Source: Chlorokybus atmophyticus (Eukaryota; Streptophyta; Chlorokybophyceae; Chlorokybales; Chlorokybaceae). Taken from it: a DNA stretch of 64,000 nucleotides. The notes beneath the pieces were generated by a model, which searched no databases, had not been told where the DNA came from, and saw only the letters and a list, made by a program, of their open reading frames with translations. How positions within the stretch are numbered: position 1 is the first letter of the stretch; every line of letters starts with the position of its first letter. This document shows positions 1-11,304 of this stretch, one piece after another. The position numbers and the translations under genes are program-made. The DNA is taken from assembly GCA_009103225.1 (NCBI GenBank), contig RHPI01002910.1:442759-506758 (forward strand), read 5' to 3'.

Positions 1-17
1 GTGTGCGGCCTATCAAT

Positions 18-71
18 TATAGGCGGGCTCATAAACTGCACTGAGCAGTGCGGCCTATGAGCCCGCCTATA
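18..71. repeat. Perfect 16-bp inverted repeat (hairpin)
   Basis: Positions 18-33 and 56-71 are exact reverse complements (core AGGCGGGCTCATA), separated by 22 bases. A third partial copy of the core, ATAGGCGG, lies at 83-90. It could be a hairpin or the end of a small inverted-repeat element cut by the window edge. No gene is associated with it. Confidence 0.8.
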
Positions 72-1380
72 GCAACTCTTTCATAGGCGGTGCTGGTCAG
101 TGAGGCCTGAGACTTCGACGTCCATACTATGCATGTGAACGGGTATGCCCCCCCTCCTTCTCCTTGAATGACACGCACATGTAAGCATGCGTGCATGCGC
201 CTGCTCCATAACTCACATTTGCCCGGCACGTACAGGATCATGCATGATGGTGCTGGACGGCACGTTGGTGTGTGCGTTATGTATGTGATGGCTGCATTGC
301 GCACAGCTCTGTTCGTACTATACATGTGTACCACGTATGTGCAGACATGTGCCTGCTCAAGTGCAAGCCAGTTGGAAGTTGTGCGCAGCCCAGGTTCGCA
401 AGCTCATGCTCCACTTCCATGCATATCATGTAGCACGTGCTCAGTCACACATACCAAAACACACGCATATGTATGCACACCGTGCAACAGCATATTTCAC
501 TGTCCAACACCCACGCACACATGCGCACCGAGTGAACATGCTTACATGCGCGATCACCGTCGCTGGCAGGCCGCACACGCAGGAGGCGCAGCACTCAGTG
601 AAGATAGCACAAGGCTGAGGCAGCAGGTAAAAAATTAGTGTGATTGCGCGCATGCGTGCTCAACAGCATGTGCTAGTCGCACTGATTCTGCTAGTATCAT
701 TGGCATATTTAAGGGCTAATTGCAATTGCAGCTTATGTTACAAAGAGTTAACGCTATAGTAATGTCGTACTTTTGGTTTACTTGTCAAATCAACGCTGTA
801 CCCTCTTTATTTTACTGTTATTTTTACGTGCATGCGTGGTTGTTGCTTGCTGTTAGCGTTGGGTGATTCACGGCCTGATGGTGTGTATGTGTGGCTTGGG
901 CGTCAGCAGGCCAGCATGCAGGGCCTTGGGAGATTGCATGTGCTTGTGTCCAGGTGCATGCTGTTGATTAAGCTTGCAACTGCGACGGCGGCGTTGGTAG
1001 AAGTTCACGGCCATGCCTACGGGCAAGCGACCGCCAAGCCCTTGGTCATGCTGGCCTGGTCGCTACCAAGCCAGCATGACCAGGCCAGCGGCGTGGCCTG
1101 GCGCTCTTGGTATGCAGCGCCATGCCGCCCGCCAGGCCACCAGCAGCGGCGGCCTAACGGCGGTCAGCTGCTGCGTAATTGCTGCATCTGACCGCAGTTA
1201 GCCGCAAAAGTCTAATTAAAGTTAAATTGTCAACCGCCGGCCAGTCTCTCATGCTGGTCCGGCTGTAGCCGACCAAGAAAGCTGAAAGACCGGTTAGCGC
1301 ACCACACATGGTCCCTACAAACTCATGAAACATTGTAACCAGGCATGGTCCGTACCTACATTGATCATCCAAACGAATTT
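72..1380. other. Non-coding stretch with small inverted repeats
   Basis: I see no protein-like frame or splice pattern here. The 160-660 part is rich in CA/TG and GCATGC steps. At 1044-1089 there are two overlapping 11-bp inverted pairs: 1044-1054 with 1071-1081 and 1051-1061 with 1079-1089, built on GGTCATGCTGG and CTGGCCTGGTC. These could form alternative hairpins. Nothing else is supported. Confidence 0.5.
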
Positions 1381-1387
1381 TACCCAA

Positions 1388-1590
1388 GGGACCAGTCCTG
1401 GTCCCACTTATATCGGTTTTTGACCGGGACCAGCCCTGGCCCGGTTTTTCGGGGGACCGTGGGACAATTACGTACTGTTGAACCAGCCCTGGTCCCCGCG
1501 TGCAGACCAAGGCGGGGCAGCCCTGGTCCGGACCCCAAGCCGCCCTGGCGTTTTGGCCCTAGTCCGTACGTGAGAACCAGGGCTGGTCCG
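1388..1590. repeat. Cluster of ACCAG-NN-CTGGT near-palindromes
   Basis: About five related copies of a GGACCAGNNCTGGTCC-like near-palindrome occur within about 200 bases, at roughly 1388-1405, 1427-1443, 1481-1497, 1518-1532 and 1574-1590. The cluster abuts the broken 3' end of the neighbouring Copia fragment. The copies are diverged from each other, so this is an old repeat cluster or a multi-site binding region. No family is recognised. Confidence 0.6.
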
Positions 1591-1611
1591 TGGAAAAAAT
1601 TCCGTGTGTAG

Positions 1612-2615
1612 CACATGCACCTGGCACATATAGTACATCCCTAAGCACAACCTCCTTCACCATACAATCAACCTTGCACCTCAAATTGGCATCTCCCTTT
1701 GCAACAGCTTCCAGCATCTGCCGGTTCCGAAATCCACCATAACTGGCTCACGTAAAGGAGTGAGGTTGGTAAGCTTGCTCCTGTCGCTCGTAAGGTGTCT
1801 GTTTGCTCCCGTATCCAGCACCCACCCAAGATATTCCGCTCCCTCATCCGATGCATGGAAAGCAACCGCTCGCTGCTCACCATCAGCCTTCTTCAACTTG
1901 GGACACTTCATCTTTATGTGACCACGCTCCCCGCAATGCCAACACTCCACGTTGATGCCTTGAATGCCCTTCCTCACATGATGCTTCGATGATGACGCGA
2001 AGGCCACAGCACCTCCAGGTGCTCCCTCTCCATCATCGTCCTCCTTCCTCAAGCGCTGCTCTTCTTGAAGAAGCATTGGTGTTACCCCATCCATTGACAA
2101 GTCCTCCTTCCCAGACTCCAAGATAGTGACAACATCCCAAGATAGTGACAACAACCCTGTACTCTTTGGGCAAACCTGAGAGCACAGCCCACACCACCTT
2201 AACTTCCTTGAGCTCGTGGCCAACACCCAGCAAGTCCTTCCACAACGCCTTCGCTCGCGCCATGAACTTGACAATGGGCTCCCCGCTCTCCTTGTGTAAT
2301 GAGTTGAGCTCCTGCCTCAGCTGCAATCTCCTCGCCATGTTGCGCGACTTGAAGTGGCTATCCAACTTCGTCCAAAGCTGCTATGCACTCTTGCACTCCT
2401 TCACCAGCACCAGGTGATGATCAGCCATATGCAATCCTATCAAAGATAAAGCTTTGCTCCCTTGTGTTGCCCAGACACTCGCTTCGCCTACAGGGACTGC
2501 CTCCGCCGGATCCACATACTTCCACAGCTCCTTCTGGGCCAGTAGTAGCTCCATCTTCACGCTCCATATGTTGTAGTTGTCAACGTTCAGTGGTTGTGAA
2601 CTTCAAGCCGTCCAT
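1612..2615 (-). mobile_element. Decayed Ty1/Copia retrotransposon fragment A (gag to protease)
   Basis: Reading leftwards from an ATG at 2615, the frame begins with a UBN2-type gag start (DNYNIWSVKMELLL, then LWKYVDP), continues through gag (SGEPIVKFMARAKALWKDLL, VLSGLPKEY), then has a CCHC zinc knuckle (CWHCGERGHIKMKC) and the protease motif WVLDTGANRHLT. It ends near VLYVPGAC at about 1612, so integrase, reverse transcriptase and RNase H are missing. Lesions: a one-base frameshift near 2590, an in-frame TAG at 2381-2383, a frameshift at an imperfect tandem duplication (2118-2153) and another frameshift near 1715. Family assignment rests on domain order and motifs. It cannot be functional. 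It is related to fragment B downstream, which lies in the opposite orientation. Confidence 0.88.
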
Positions 2616-4041
2616 GCTTGTGGCCGTGGTTGCCCTCTACTACTTGCAGACCTTACAACCTACTCCACACCAAGCAATTACAGCTACTCACACAATCGTA
2701 ACACACTCCATCAACCTACACAAGCATGTGTGGGCCCATAACCTGTTGACATACACACGTGCAAGTGACACGCCAACAACATCAACACAAGAGCATGACT
2801 GCTACTGCCATTAATGCCATGCAAGTCCAGGGGGGTTTTTATACCCCGCCAGTTTCTACACACGTCTACATTTGCAAGCACCGCGTGCACAATACTCAGC
2901 CTTTTGACGCGCTCTAAGTTGCGCTGTTTAGCTCACGACCAGAGCTTTCCAACAAGCTAAGCCACGCCTGCTAAGCTTACGTATCCATAAAGCTACACGG
3001 TTTCTCTCAACGCTCTACTCAGCATCTGGTCCGGAGTCCGTCTTGGCTCGACCGTCTTGCTAAGTCCGGAGTCCACGTGCTCAGCCCATACCTTCGACTC
3101 CCGACTCCTGTGTGGAGGGCAAGCTGACCGGATACAAGCATCACCCATGTGATACCTTCAACACCTTTTGTCTCCACAACCTCAGGAAACTCTTGCGCCC
3201 GTGCGTTGTTGTCCTCAGGGTAGAAGCCAACTTTCAGATGTGATGAACCCTCATGGAACACCACCTCTCTGCCAGGAGTGGAATCAATCAACGCGGGAGT
3301 TTGCTCGGAGTGGAAGGAACGCGACAACGCAGACGCATCCCAGCTGCTTATGAGCAGCATGTTCAACAGCCACAGATTTACCTCACTGTGCGGGCACGAG
3401 CAACAATGGTGCTAAAAGTGGGGGTGGTCGATGGCAGATGGGATGACCAACATGGCAGGGATCTTAAGGGTTCCTACCATCACCCACGACATAAGAGCGC
3501 GGCTCCTGTGCGCAGTGTATCTCCAGCCCATGCCTCAGAACCATCGCTGGAGTGACGTGGTCAACAATCCAACAGCCACATAGGGAGGTACACTGGTCAA
3601 GGAGGCAGCTCATGCTGTATGCTGGACTTATGTGGAAGAAAAGGCTGCACGGGATGCGGGCCCACAAACACCCGGTCCTCCGAACTTTCCCCAACAGCCA
3701 CTAGCTACGCCGCCAGGTACGACCCCTGCCACACAGAGGCGCAATCCCCCTGCGCCACAACCAGGGCAGCCATAGGCAATACCGCCAGCACCCAGGTCGC
3801 AGCGGATACACCGACAGTCAAGACAAGGACGGTTCGGGCCAGGGCGCAAACAAGGAGGTTTTGAAGACCCAGCCGGTCGAGGGGCGCTTGCCGCACTGCG
3901 CTCAACGCCATCGGAGGAGACTGCAGCAGCAGTCACCCCCCGCAGACGCTACCGATAATTCAAGCGTCTGCGCATCAACGCCAATGCAGCCATGATCGCC
4001 AACAAAGGCATGTCTCTATCATCGGTCGAGCACCCAAGCGT
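2616..4041. other. Probable retroelement debris between Copia fragments
   Basis: 2616-3000 lies upstream of fragment A and could contain part of its LTR, but no terminal repeat could be paired. 3019-3366 has an open minus-strand frame of 115 codons with no recognised domain. 3700-3955 on the plus strand reads as a proline-, glutamine- and arginine-rich frame with stops, like a decayed gag tail leading into the protease scrap that follows. No intact gene is supported. Confidence 0.4.
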
Positions 4042-4197
4042 ATGATGCTAGACTGTGGAGCCCAGCCTGTCATCATTGGACGTTACCTCGCACGCAACCT
4101 TGGCATCACCAGCGCTAAGCTGATGCCATGCCTACTACGTATTAAGGAATGTCGTCCAGTTAGCTCGACTCCGACAGACAAAGGCATCGAGTGTTAA
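4042..4197 (+). pseudogene. Retropepsin-like fragment
   Basis: A short frame of 51 codons starts MMLDCGAQPVIIGRYLAR and contains LGI and LMPC further on. This resembles retroviral-type aspartic proteases of LTR retrotransposons, where a D-T/S-G-A triad is followed by a hydrophobic strand. Here the triad reads D-C-G-A, an unusual residue at the second position. The P/Q/R-rich frame upstream fits a gag-to-protease order. No reverse transcriptase follows; a Copia fragment begins about 500 bases downstream. It is best called a relic, perhaps of a Gypsy-type element. Confidence 0.5.
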
Positions 4198-4685
4198 AAA
4201 ATGGTTAAGTCCTTGTGCACGTTGCAGTTGCAGTAAGAGGACTAATATCGAGCAATTGTGCGACTAGAGCTTGATATCTGCATAGTCCAATGAAGGACGC
4301 TTGAAGACTCTGGACTTGGAGCTCTGGAACAGTCTGGCGAGCAGTCCAGAGCTCTGGTAGAAGTAGCAGAATTTTCTGACTACTTAATTGCTAGAGACAT
4401 TACATAGCTTGTTGGAGAAGCTCTTGAAGTTAGCTACGCGGTGCAACTTAAAGCATCCGATATAGACGCGTGTAGAAGGAAAAGGACCTTCTAGAGTGGA
4501 AGTGTGCAATCTGGTAGAGTATAAAGGCACACGGACTTTGCATGTGTGCACTAGCTTTTGAACAATAGGTTGTGGGCCCGCTACACGCGTGAAGAGTGTG
4601 AGTTAGTGAAAGCGTGGTACACTGGTAGCTGTGTTTATAGCATAGTTCTGAGTGTTGACTGGCTGGAGAGACGCGTTCAACCAAG

Positions 4686-6203
4686 ATGGAGACTAGCTAC
4701 GGCAAGGGGCAAATTGCAAAGCTGGACACCGACAACTACAGTACCTGGTGTGTGGAGATGAAGGCGTTGCTGATACACAAGAAACTGTGGAAGTATGTGG
4801 ATCCGAAGGCGACAGCACCACAACTAGGGGAGCACTCTGTTTGGCTTGGGAGTTCATTACAAGCGCATGCCTTGATAGTGTTGAACTGCAAGCCGCATCA
4901 CTTTCCCATGCTGTCTGCATGTGAGCATGGTAAGCAAGCTTGGGAGAAGCTTGCATCCTTGTACCAGGCTAAAACAACGCAAGGAAGGTGACCCTGAAGA
5001 AGCAGCTGAACTCCATTAAAAAAGAGGCAGGAGAACCGGTCACAAAATATGTGGCACGTGCAAGGGATCTCTTGGCGGACCTCACGGCTGTTGATAACAA
5101 AGTGGAGGAGGAGGACGTTGTACTGGCTGTACTTGCAGGACTACCATCTGAGTTTGAAGTGGTCTCTATTCTACTGGAGACGTCGTCATTGATCTCGACC
5201 CTGGACGATGTGCTGCCCAGCTACTCACCGTAAAGCAGAAGACAACAAGGAAGGAGGATCGCGCAGATGCAATGGCTTTCTACAACAAAGGAAAGCCAGG
5301 AGCATACAACAAGCAGGGGAGAACTGGCAATTACAACAAGACCACAAGTCGTGGTGGGAATCCACATAGCAAGCTGACTTGTCATACCTATGTGGAGTGG
5401 TTGGGCATATCAGCAGAAACTGTACCAAGCGGTATCGGGAAGGAGGCGCAAGCACCAGCAATGGGGGCGACAAGGAGAAGTTGGTCGCATTTGCTGCAGC
5501 ATTGAGACGACATCATGCACATGAAGGCTGGGTGATCGACTCTGGCTGCAACAGACACATTACCCCTCATGCGGAGTTGCTGGAGGGCTAAACAAAGCTG
5601 ACTCATCCAATCATGGTGGAAGGCTTTGATGGTCAGGTGCAAGAGGGCGTTGGCATTGGCATAGTCAGATTGCAGTGCCATGTTGGTGACGGTTTGAGGA
5701 AAGTCTTGTTGCGAGAGGTGTTGTACGTTCCTGGGGCTGCTGAAAGTCTGTTAGTGTGTCAACCGCTGAGCGCGTGGGAGCTAGAATTGTGTTCGAGAAG
5801 GGACACTGTGAGGTTTGGCTGGGGTCGTTTGCATGGACGGCACCAAGCACGGGAACTTCTACCTGGTGAACCAACCTCGTCATGCGCAAGCCTATGCGAT
5901 GAAAGAGAAGGAGCCTGCGGAGCTATGGCATCGCCGATTTGGGCACCTGAGGTACGGCAATCTCTCTCGCCTAATCTCTGAAGGCATGGTCGATGGCATA
6001 AAACTAAAAAAGGCGGATTTCGAAACTACATCAGGTGTGCACTGTGAATCATGTGTGATGGCGAAGCAGCATCGCATGCCTTTCCCGTCATCTGCCTCGC
6101 ATAGTCAGCATCCTGATGATTTGGTGCACACGGATGTTCGCGGGCCTATGCGCTCGGAATGGCCTCTTGAGCTCCTTTCAAGGTGTCAATGGCTGCCAAG
6201 GTA
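4686..6203 (+). mobile_element. Decayed Ty1/Copia retrotransposon fragment B (gag to start of integrase)
   Basis: From the ATG at 4686 the product starts METSYGKGQIAKLDTDNYST, a Copia gag N-terminus, and shares LWKYVDP with fragment A. A frameshift near 4985 leads to the gag body (EAGEPVTKYVARARDLLADL, VLAGLPSEFEVVSILLE). Further frameshifts lead to a CCHC knuckle (CGVVGHISRNC, about 5391-5425), the protease motif GWVIDSGCNRHIT (about 5528), and a GAG-pre-integrase domain (WHRRFGHLRYGNLSRL, then HCESCVMAKQHRMPF). It ends just after the first integrase aspartate (LVHTDVRGPM), near 6160-6203. Reverse transcriptase and RNase H are absent. A TATA-like GTATAAAG near 4519 may belong to a remnant 5' LTR. 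The copy is inactive. Confidence 0.88.
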
Positions 6204-6500
6204 ACCTTGTCATAGGCTTGCCGTAAAGAGCAAAGGAAGGCGTCCAACTATAACAATATAGTGCTAAATGCGAACAGAGGGACTGCGGGGTAATTAGTGA
6301 CTAGCCAAGTCACTAGGCTTGCTCGCGCTGCATTGCCACCTTCTCGCATCCCCAACATCCGTCTCAGGCCGAGGCCTTCTTATCGATGTAGCATGGTTGC
6401 TTGTCGCAATAGGGCAATGCGAACTTGCTGTTCTCCAACTGAGCCTGCTCCATCCCGTTGTGTACACCCTTGTGGTGTAAGGTAGCTTCTCCCTGGATCT
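6204..6500. other. No gene seen
   Basis: This short interval lies between Copia fragment B and the next retroelement remnant. I see no motif, repeat or credible frame. Confidence 0.4.
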
Positions 6501-9420
6501 CGTTGATTATCAGGCAAGTCTTCCACCAAAGCGGGTAGCAACGGGGCGATCACCCCCTGGTTTGTTGGACCAGCGCCCTCGCTTGGTCAATGTCGGGCGC
6601 AACGGCGAGAGGTGTCGCGCTGGACAATGGGCCAGCGATTGTTGGTTGAGGAAGGGAAGCGCGAGCAGCAGCAAGGGCTTGCGCTCTTGCGTTAATGGCT
6701 GCAATTTGGTCCTGTCGCCAGGTGAGCACTTATTTTAGAGCAGTGTAGCGCTCGTGAAACCGAATGGTACCGAGGGGTCTCAGTGCTTCGCCGTCACCCA
6801 AAGGCATGTCGGCTACATCATCGATGTGCTGCTGCACATTGGGTTGCCGGTCTCAATACGTGTCTAGTGGACTTGGCTCGAAAGGCTCGTATCGGACTGC
6901 CAGTGGTGTCGACCAGTGGCGCGGTCTGCATGTTGTTATGCAGAGTTCAAAACAGCTGTAAGGCCAACTTTAATACAACAGGTGTTCTAACCACAAAACG
7001 CGGTCTCGCATGGGAGGCGCCGTGCCGGCGAGGATCTCATCGTTCAGTTGCCGCTGAGTCTGCTCTGGCAGGGTGTGATATCCAGGCAATGGGAAGACGT
7101 AATTACTGCATTCAACGCGCGTTGTGCGCTCTCCTCCTCGCCCCAAAGCAATGGTAGTGGAATCTGCTCCACGCATGATGGTCTCCCATGCGCGCTCAGC
7201 TTGCTGACCTCGCGGGACAGCCTGAGTGACGTCGAGGACGGGCAATATAGCTGCGCGTGTCGCTGCAGTGGCAGCGGACTCGACGATGGCACTGGCAGTG
7301 GTGGCGATAGTGCCGCTCAGTGGCGCGAGAGTGGTCTTAACGCTCGCTGACAGAAGTGGTCCTACAGCTGGAGCGGGATCGGTGCGATCTACTGCTGCAG
7401 AGTTGGTGACAATAGTGGCTGCCGCCATTGTGCTCACTAGTGTTGGCGTCACTGTGCCCACTGATGTACCAACTCCTGGTGCAACTTGAGTACTTGCTGC
7501 TGACGTTGACGGAGTCGATGTCGTAGCCGGTGTGGCTGTTGCTGCTGACGCAGCACCACAAATGGCTTCAGAGGATGTAGCTGCTGATGATGTTGCGGCT
7601 TTCCCTTGATGAGCTTGTCGGGATGGTTGAACGCGTGACGGAATACTCGTGTCTCTCGTGCGCTTCGGAGTCATTAGTGCCCATCGGGCAGAGTAGCAGG
7701 CGCGATAGTCCTGCTCCTTGTTCCCCTAAGCGTGCCATACGCGCCATAAAAGCAACAATATGGTCATCAGCTGGCGGGTTGGCTGGAGCCTTGGCGGCAA
7801 CAGCCGCAGCGCGCGGACGTCCTTTCAGTTCATTGCGCTGAGGAGGACGATTCTTCCCCCTGTAGACTTGCATTGCCCTGCAAGCGTTGGCGTAGTTGTT
7901 GTTGTTATTATGGCCTCCGGTGTGGTTGCTATTGTAGCCACCAGAGTTGTTGCCGTTGTGGCCTCCAGTGTTGTTGATGTTGAAGTCACCAGAGTTGTTG
8001 CCGTTGTAGCTGTTAGCAGGTCTCTCAACTCAGGGAACTTGAGCCAGCAGACTGACTCCAAGTGGCCCGTCTTGTGACAGTAGTTGCAGACTAGGGTTGA
8101 GTACTCTTTGGTGCACTCCTTGTGGTAGTGCCCATGCCGTCCACAGCGATGACACAGCACAGGGGCAGGCAAAGCAGTATGAGCTGACCGTTTCCCTTTG
8201 TCGTGCGCTGGTGGAGCGTCCCGGCCGTTCGCGGCGAGGAAGCTCAGTAGTTGTGCTGGCCACAGGCAGTGAGGCACTGCGGTTGGTGTCCAGCATTGCC
8301 TTCTTGTACACCAGGCGCTTATGGATGGCCTGTGCAATCTCAAAAGCTTCCTTGAGCGTGTAGCCAAGGGGCCTGCTGTTGTACAGGGTCAGGCGCGTCG
8401 ACTCGCTCGGGGTGGCATCCAACTCGTTGACATACACCACTGCAGCAGCCTCATCACTGACGATCTTGTAGTCAGTGTTCTTCAACAGCCCTTCTTGTCT
8501 GGAGTACAGGCGTAGAGGGTCCTCGTTGGGCTTGCGTCGGAACCGTCTCAGCTCCTCCACTTTGCTGGTGGTTTGAGGTGGAAGGTGCAACGCAGTGCAA
8601 CGTATAGGTCCTTAAGTGGAGAGTCAGAGATGGCAGCACCTACAGTAATGGCTGGTGCGCGCAGTGCAACTGACCCGAGGGTGAAAGCACTGCCTCCCGC
8701 ACGAAAGCCAGGTGTTGCCAAAGGTAGAGGTGTGCCCACACCAACGACTGCAGCTCGTTGTTCTTCAAGGATAGCAGCAGAACGATCTAGGATCCGGGCC
8801 CATCGTGCGGCCGTCTTGGTCTCAATCTCTGCGGCGGTCAAGTTGACAATCACCAACTTAGGCTCCTCCTCCCCTGCCCTATCGATGGCTGCAACTATGG
8901 ACAAGCCGGTGACTGCAGCGGGAGTGGCAGGTGGAAAGACGGCTGCTGGACTGTGCAGTGATGCAGGTGCTATGGTGCTGGCGAGCTCACCATAGCCATC
9001 AACTCGATGCAATTCAGCAACAGACATCGTGCGCTTCATGGTCCAGATACTAAGCAACAACATAAAAAATTATCTCATCTGACCAGTCTTTGTTCTTTAG
9101 AGCCTGCTGTTGCATCTTGGAATGGAACTTGCTGATAAATTCGTCCAGCAAGGTAGTGCCAGCACGTCCGGAGAAGCGCAGGGACGTGGTTGAGCTGAAA
9201 GACTCCATCTCGTAGTCGTCACTGTCGGACGAGAGTGGGGATGCTCGATGCCGTGGAGTGGACAGGTACGGAGTGAAGTCAGAGACAGCACGTGAGCCTC
9301 TGCTGCTACGATCGTTGCTCTCATCGCTGGTCCGCTCGTAGGTGAGGTTGGAGGTTGGGCTCTAGCTGTTGAGGTCACCCTCGTCTATTGGAGAGAACGG
9401 AGTGGGCATGTTCATACAGC
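6500..9420 (-). mobile_element. Decayed LTR-retrotransposon gag with tandem zinc knuckles
   Basis: Reading leftwards from about 9400, a Ser/Asp-rich segment leads into a capsid-like region (TLLDEFISKFHSKMQQQAL near 9100-9160), then KVEELRRFRRKPNEDPLRLY (about 8480-8550) and YTLKEAFEIAQAIHKRLVYK. Two CCHC-type knuckles follow (CHRCGRHGHYHKEC and CNYCHKTGHLESVC, about 8055-8160). Next comes an Asn/Gly-rich stretch with imperfect NGNNSGG units (about 7880-8010), then a Thr/Ala/Ser-rich tail to about 6970, and a further Ala-rich frame to 6500. Frame changes near 8590, 8260, 8020 and 7680 show decay or sequencing indels. A Gypsy-like gag is likely; no protease or reverse transcriptase was found, so the superfamily is uncertain. 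Confidence 0.7.
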
Positions 9421-11160
9421 TAGTCCAAAGGTGAAAGTGTATGCAGGGTAGAGTGTTTGTGCTCTACCGCCTGTCTCGATGCCGCTACCACTCACCATAC
9501 TAGTGCTTATGTGCGCGCTATGCAATGACAGTGATAACAAATGCCCAGGGATGTGTCCCCAGATACTGACGGCACTATCAAATGCAGAATGCAACGCACT
9601 CACTTGAGCAAAGAGGGTGACACTGTGAGTCAACAAGCCACTACTATAGGTAGTGCTGTTTTTACAGTTCTTTGCATGAGCGGAAAATGTGTTACACTGT
9701 TAAGTGAGGTGAATGAGCAAGCAACACGTGGATACTATGCCCTGACCAATGCCAACAAGCACACTGCAACCAGGCACACCAGGCTCACAGCGATGACAAG
9801 CACGATGCACACACGAGCATGCACAGGCCCTCACACAGTGAGGGGGTTCTTGGTAACCGGGATGGCGTGTTCGTAGTTCAAGTCGTTTCACAAGCTCTTA
9901 GCTTTCTCACTCACAGTGTCACCAGCTGATCCGGTGAACGCTATGACTACTTATACAAGTCAAATCATGATTATTAAGAACATAAGCTAACGGTCATATC
10001 GAGACTATTTCCACAGCGATTGTCACTCGATACGGAACACAACTTATAACTGAACTCACAACTGAACAGCTACGCGCGGTGCCTATGTAGGCTATGATCG
10101 TGAGCTACCCTGAAGTCATGACCTAGCTACTGGTCAGGGACACGCGCGCATTGGTATGTTAGTAGGCCGGGCGACGGTTTTGATGTAGCCATGCCCAATG
10201 AAGGCTGGTATGTGTGGGCACTAGGCATGACAATGCAAGGAACTGCAAAAGCAGCACTACCTCTGATAGTGGCTTGTTGACTTGCTCTCGTTGACATTGT
10301 CAGCAACGCATATCAGTGTGAAGGGCACACGACACCAGAGCGTATTAATTGTTGACATGCTTGCAAGTGATTGTAAGTCGTAGTTGACATGCTTGCAACT
10401 CTTGTGTGTTATGATGATTTGCCCGCCTTGGGCAGCATTTCACAACGATTGTTGATTAGTCTGCTGCAATGTGTAAAATGTGATGCGTTGCGCTATTCGT
10501 ACCTTGGATGTGGCGTGGTTCTTGCTCTTCAATTGCCTATTGTAATATATGCTCGATTTGCTAGTGTGAGTTAAGCATTAGCTCACTTAACAGAGTTGTT
10601 GATGTGCTATTCAATGCTGCACTTCTCAGTGATGCGATTATCTATCACGCATGTGGCATCTCACACATGTGGCAGCTTGAATGTGCTGTGATGGAACAAA
10701 ACAAGTGTACAAAAGGAATATGGTATTGTTCTGCTAAAGCTATCACATGCATGGGTGTGACACATGCGTGCAGCAGCAAGCACACGCTCCACACATCAAC
10801 ACTTACACTTTTGCCAGTGTACAACCACCGAGTTTATGCACATTACCACCTTCACTACACTACCACTATTTCGCCTACCCTGTTACAGATGCATGCACAC
10901 GTGTTAGTTTGTATTTACCTGCCCACAAGGGTCTGTATCAATGGAGTCTTGCATCCATAATATTGCGCCCATTGCGCGCGCACCTGTGCGTGCTTAAAGT
11001 TATGTGCATGATGTGATTTGCAATTTTCTTGTCTCGGCACTAGCGCGCAGGCTGCGCCACTTAGAATACAATTATACACAATCTGACAATTTCAAGTTGC
11101 GCAGCATGCCGCTACTACTTTCACCAGCCGCTGCATGGACATCATGAACGGATAAACATT
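9421..11160. other. Non-coding interval with a 16-bp direct repeat
   Basis: No protein-like frame stands out. A 16-bp direct repeat (GTTGACATGCTTGCAA) occurs at 10351-10366 and 10383-10398. Part of the interval could be LTR sequence of the neighbouring retroelement, but no matching terminal repeat could be identified by eye. Confidence 0.4.
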
Positions 11161-11199
11161 ACAACGTTGTAGTATCAGCGTGTGAGCTTCACGTCGCAC

Positions 11200-11304
11200 A
11201 TGGCAACGAGGCTCAAGGACGAAATGCTGGAGGCATACGGCCCAAACTCATGCCATGTGTGTGGCAAACAAGTACAGCTTGGAAAATTGTGCGCAAAATG
11301 TTGA
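11200..11304 (+). CDS. Small cysteine-rich reading frame (possible zinc-binding peptide or last exon)
   Basis: A closed frame of 34 codons runs from ATG at 11200 to TGA at 11302-11304. It opens MATRLKDEMLEAYGPN and ends with CHVCGKQVQLGKLCAKC, two CxxC pairs eleven residues apart, which looks like a treble-clef or ribbon-type zinc site. An in-frame stop lies at 11170-11172. A possible splice acceptor (TATCAG) ends at 11178, so this may be the terminal exon of a gene whose other exons I could not find. Nothing known is recognised. It is more protein-like than its surroundings, but chance cannot be excluded. Confidence 0.35.
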   Translation: MATRLKDEMLEAYGPNSCHVCGKQVQLGKLCAKC

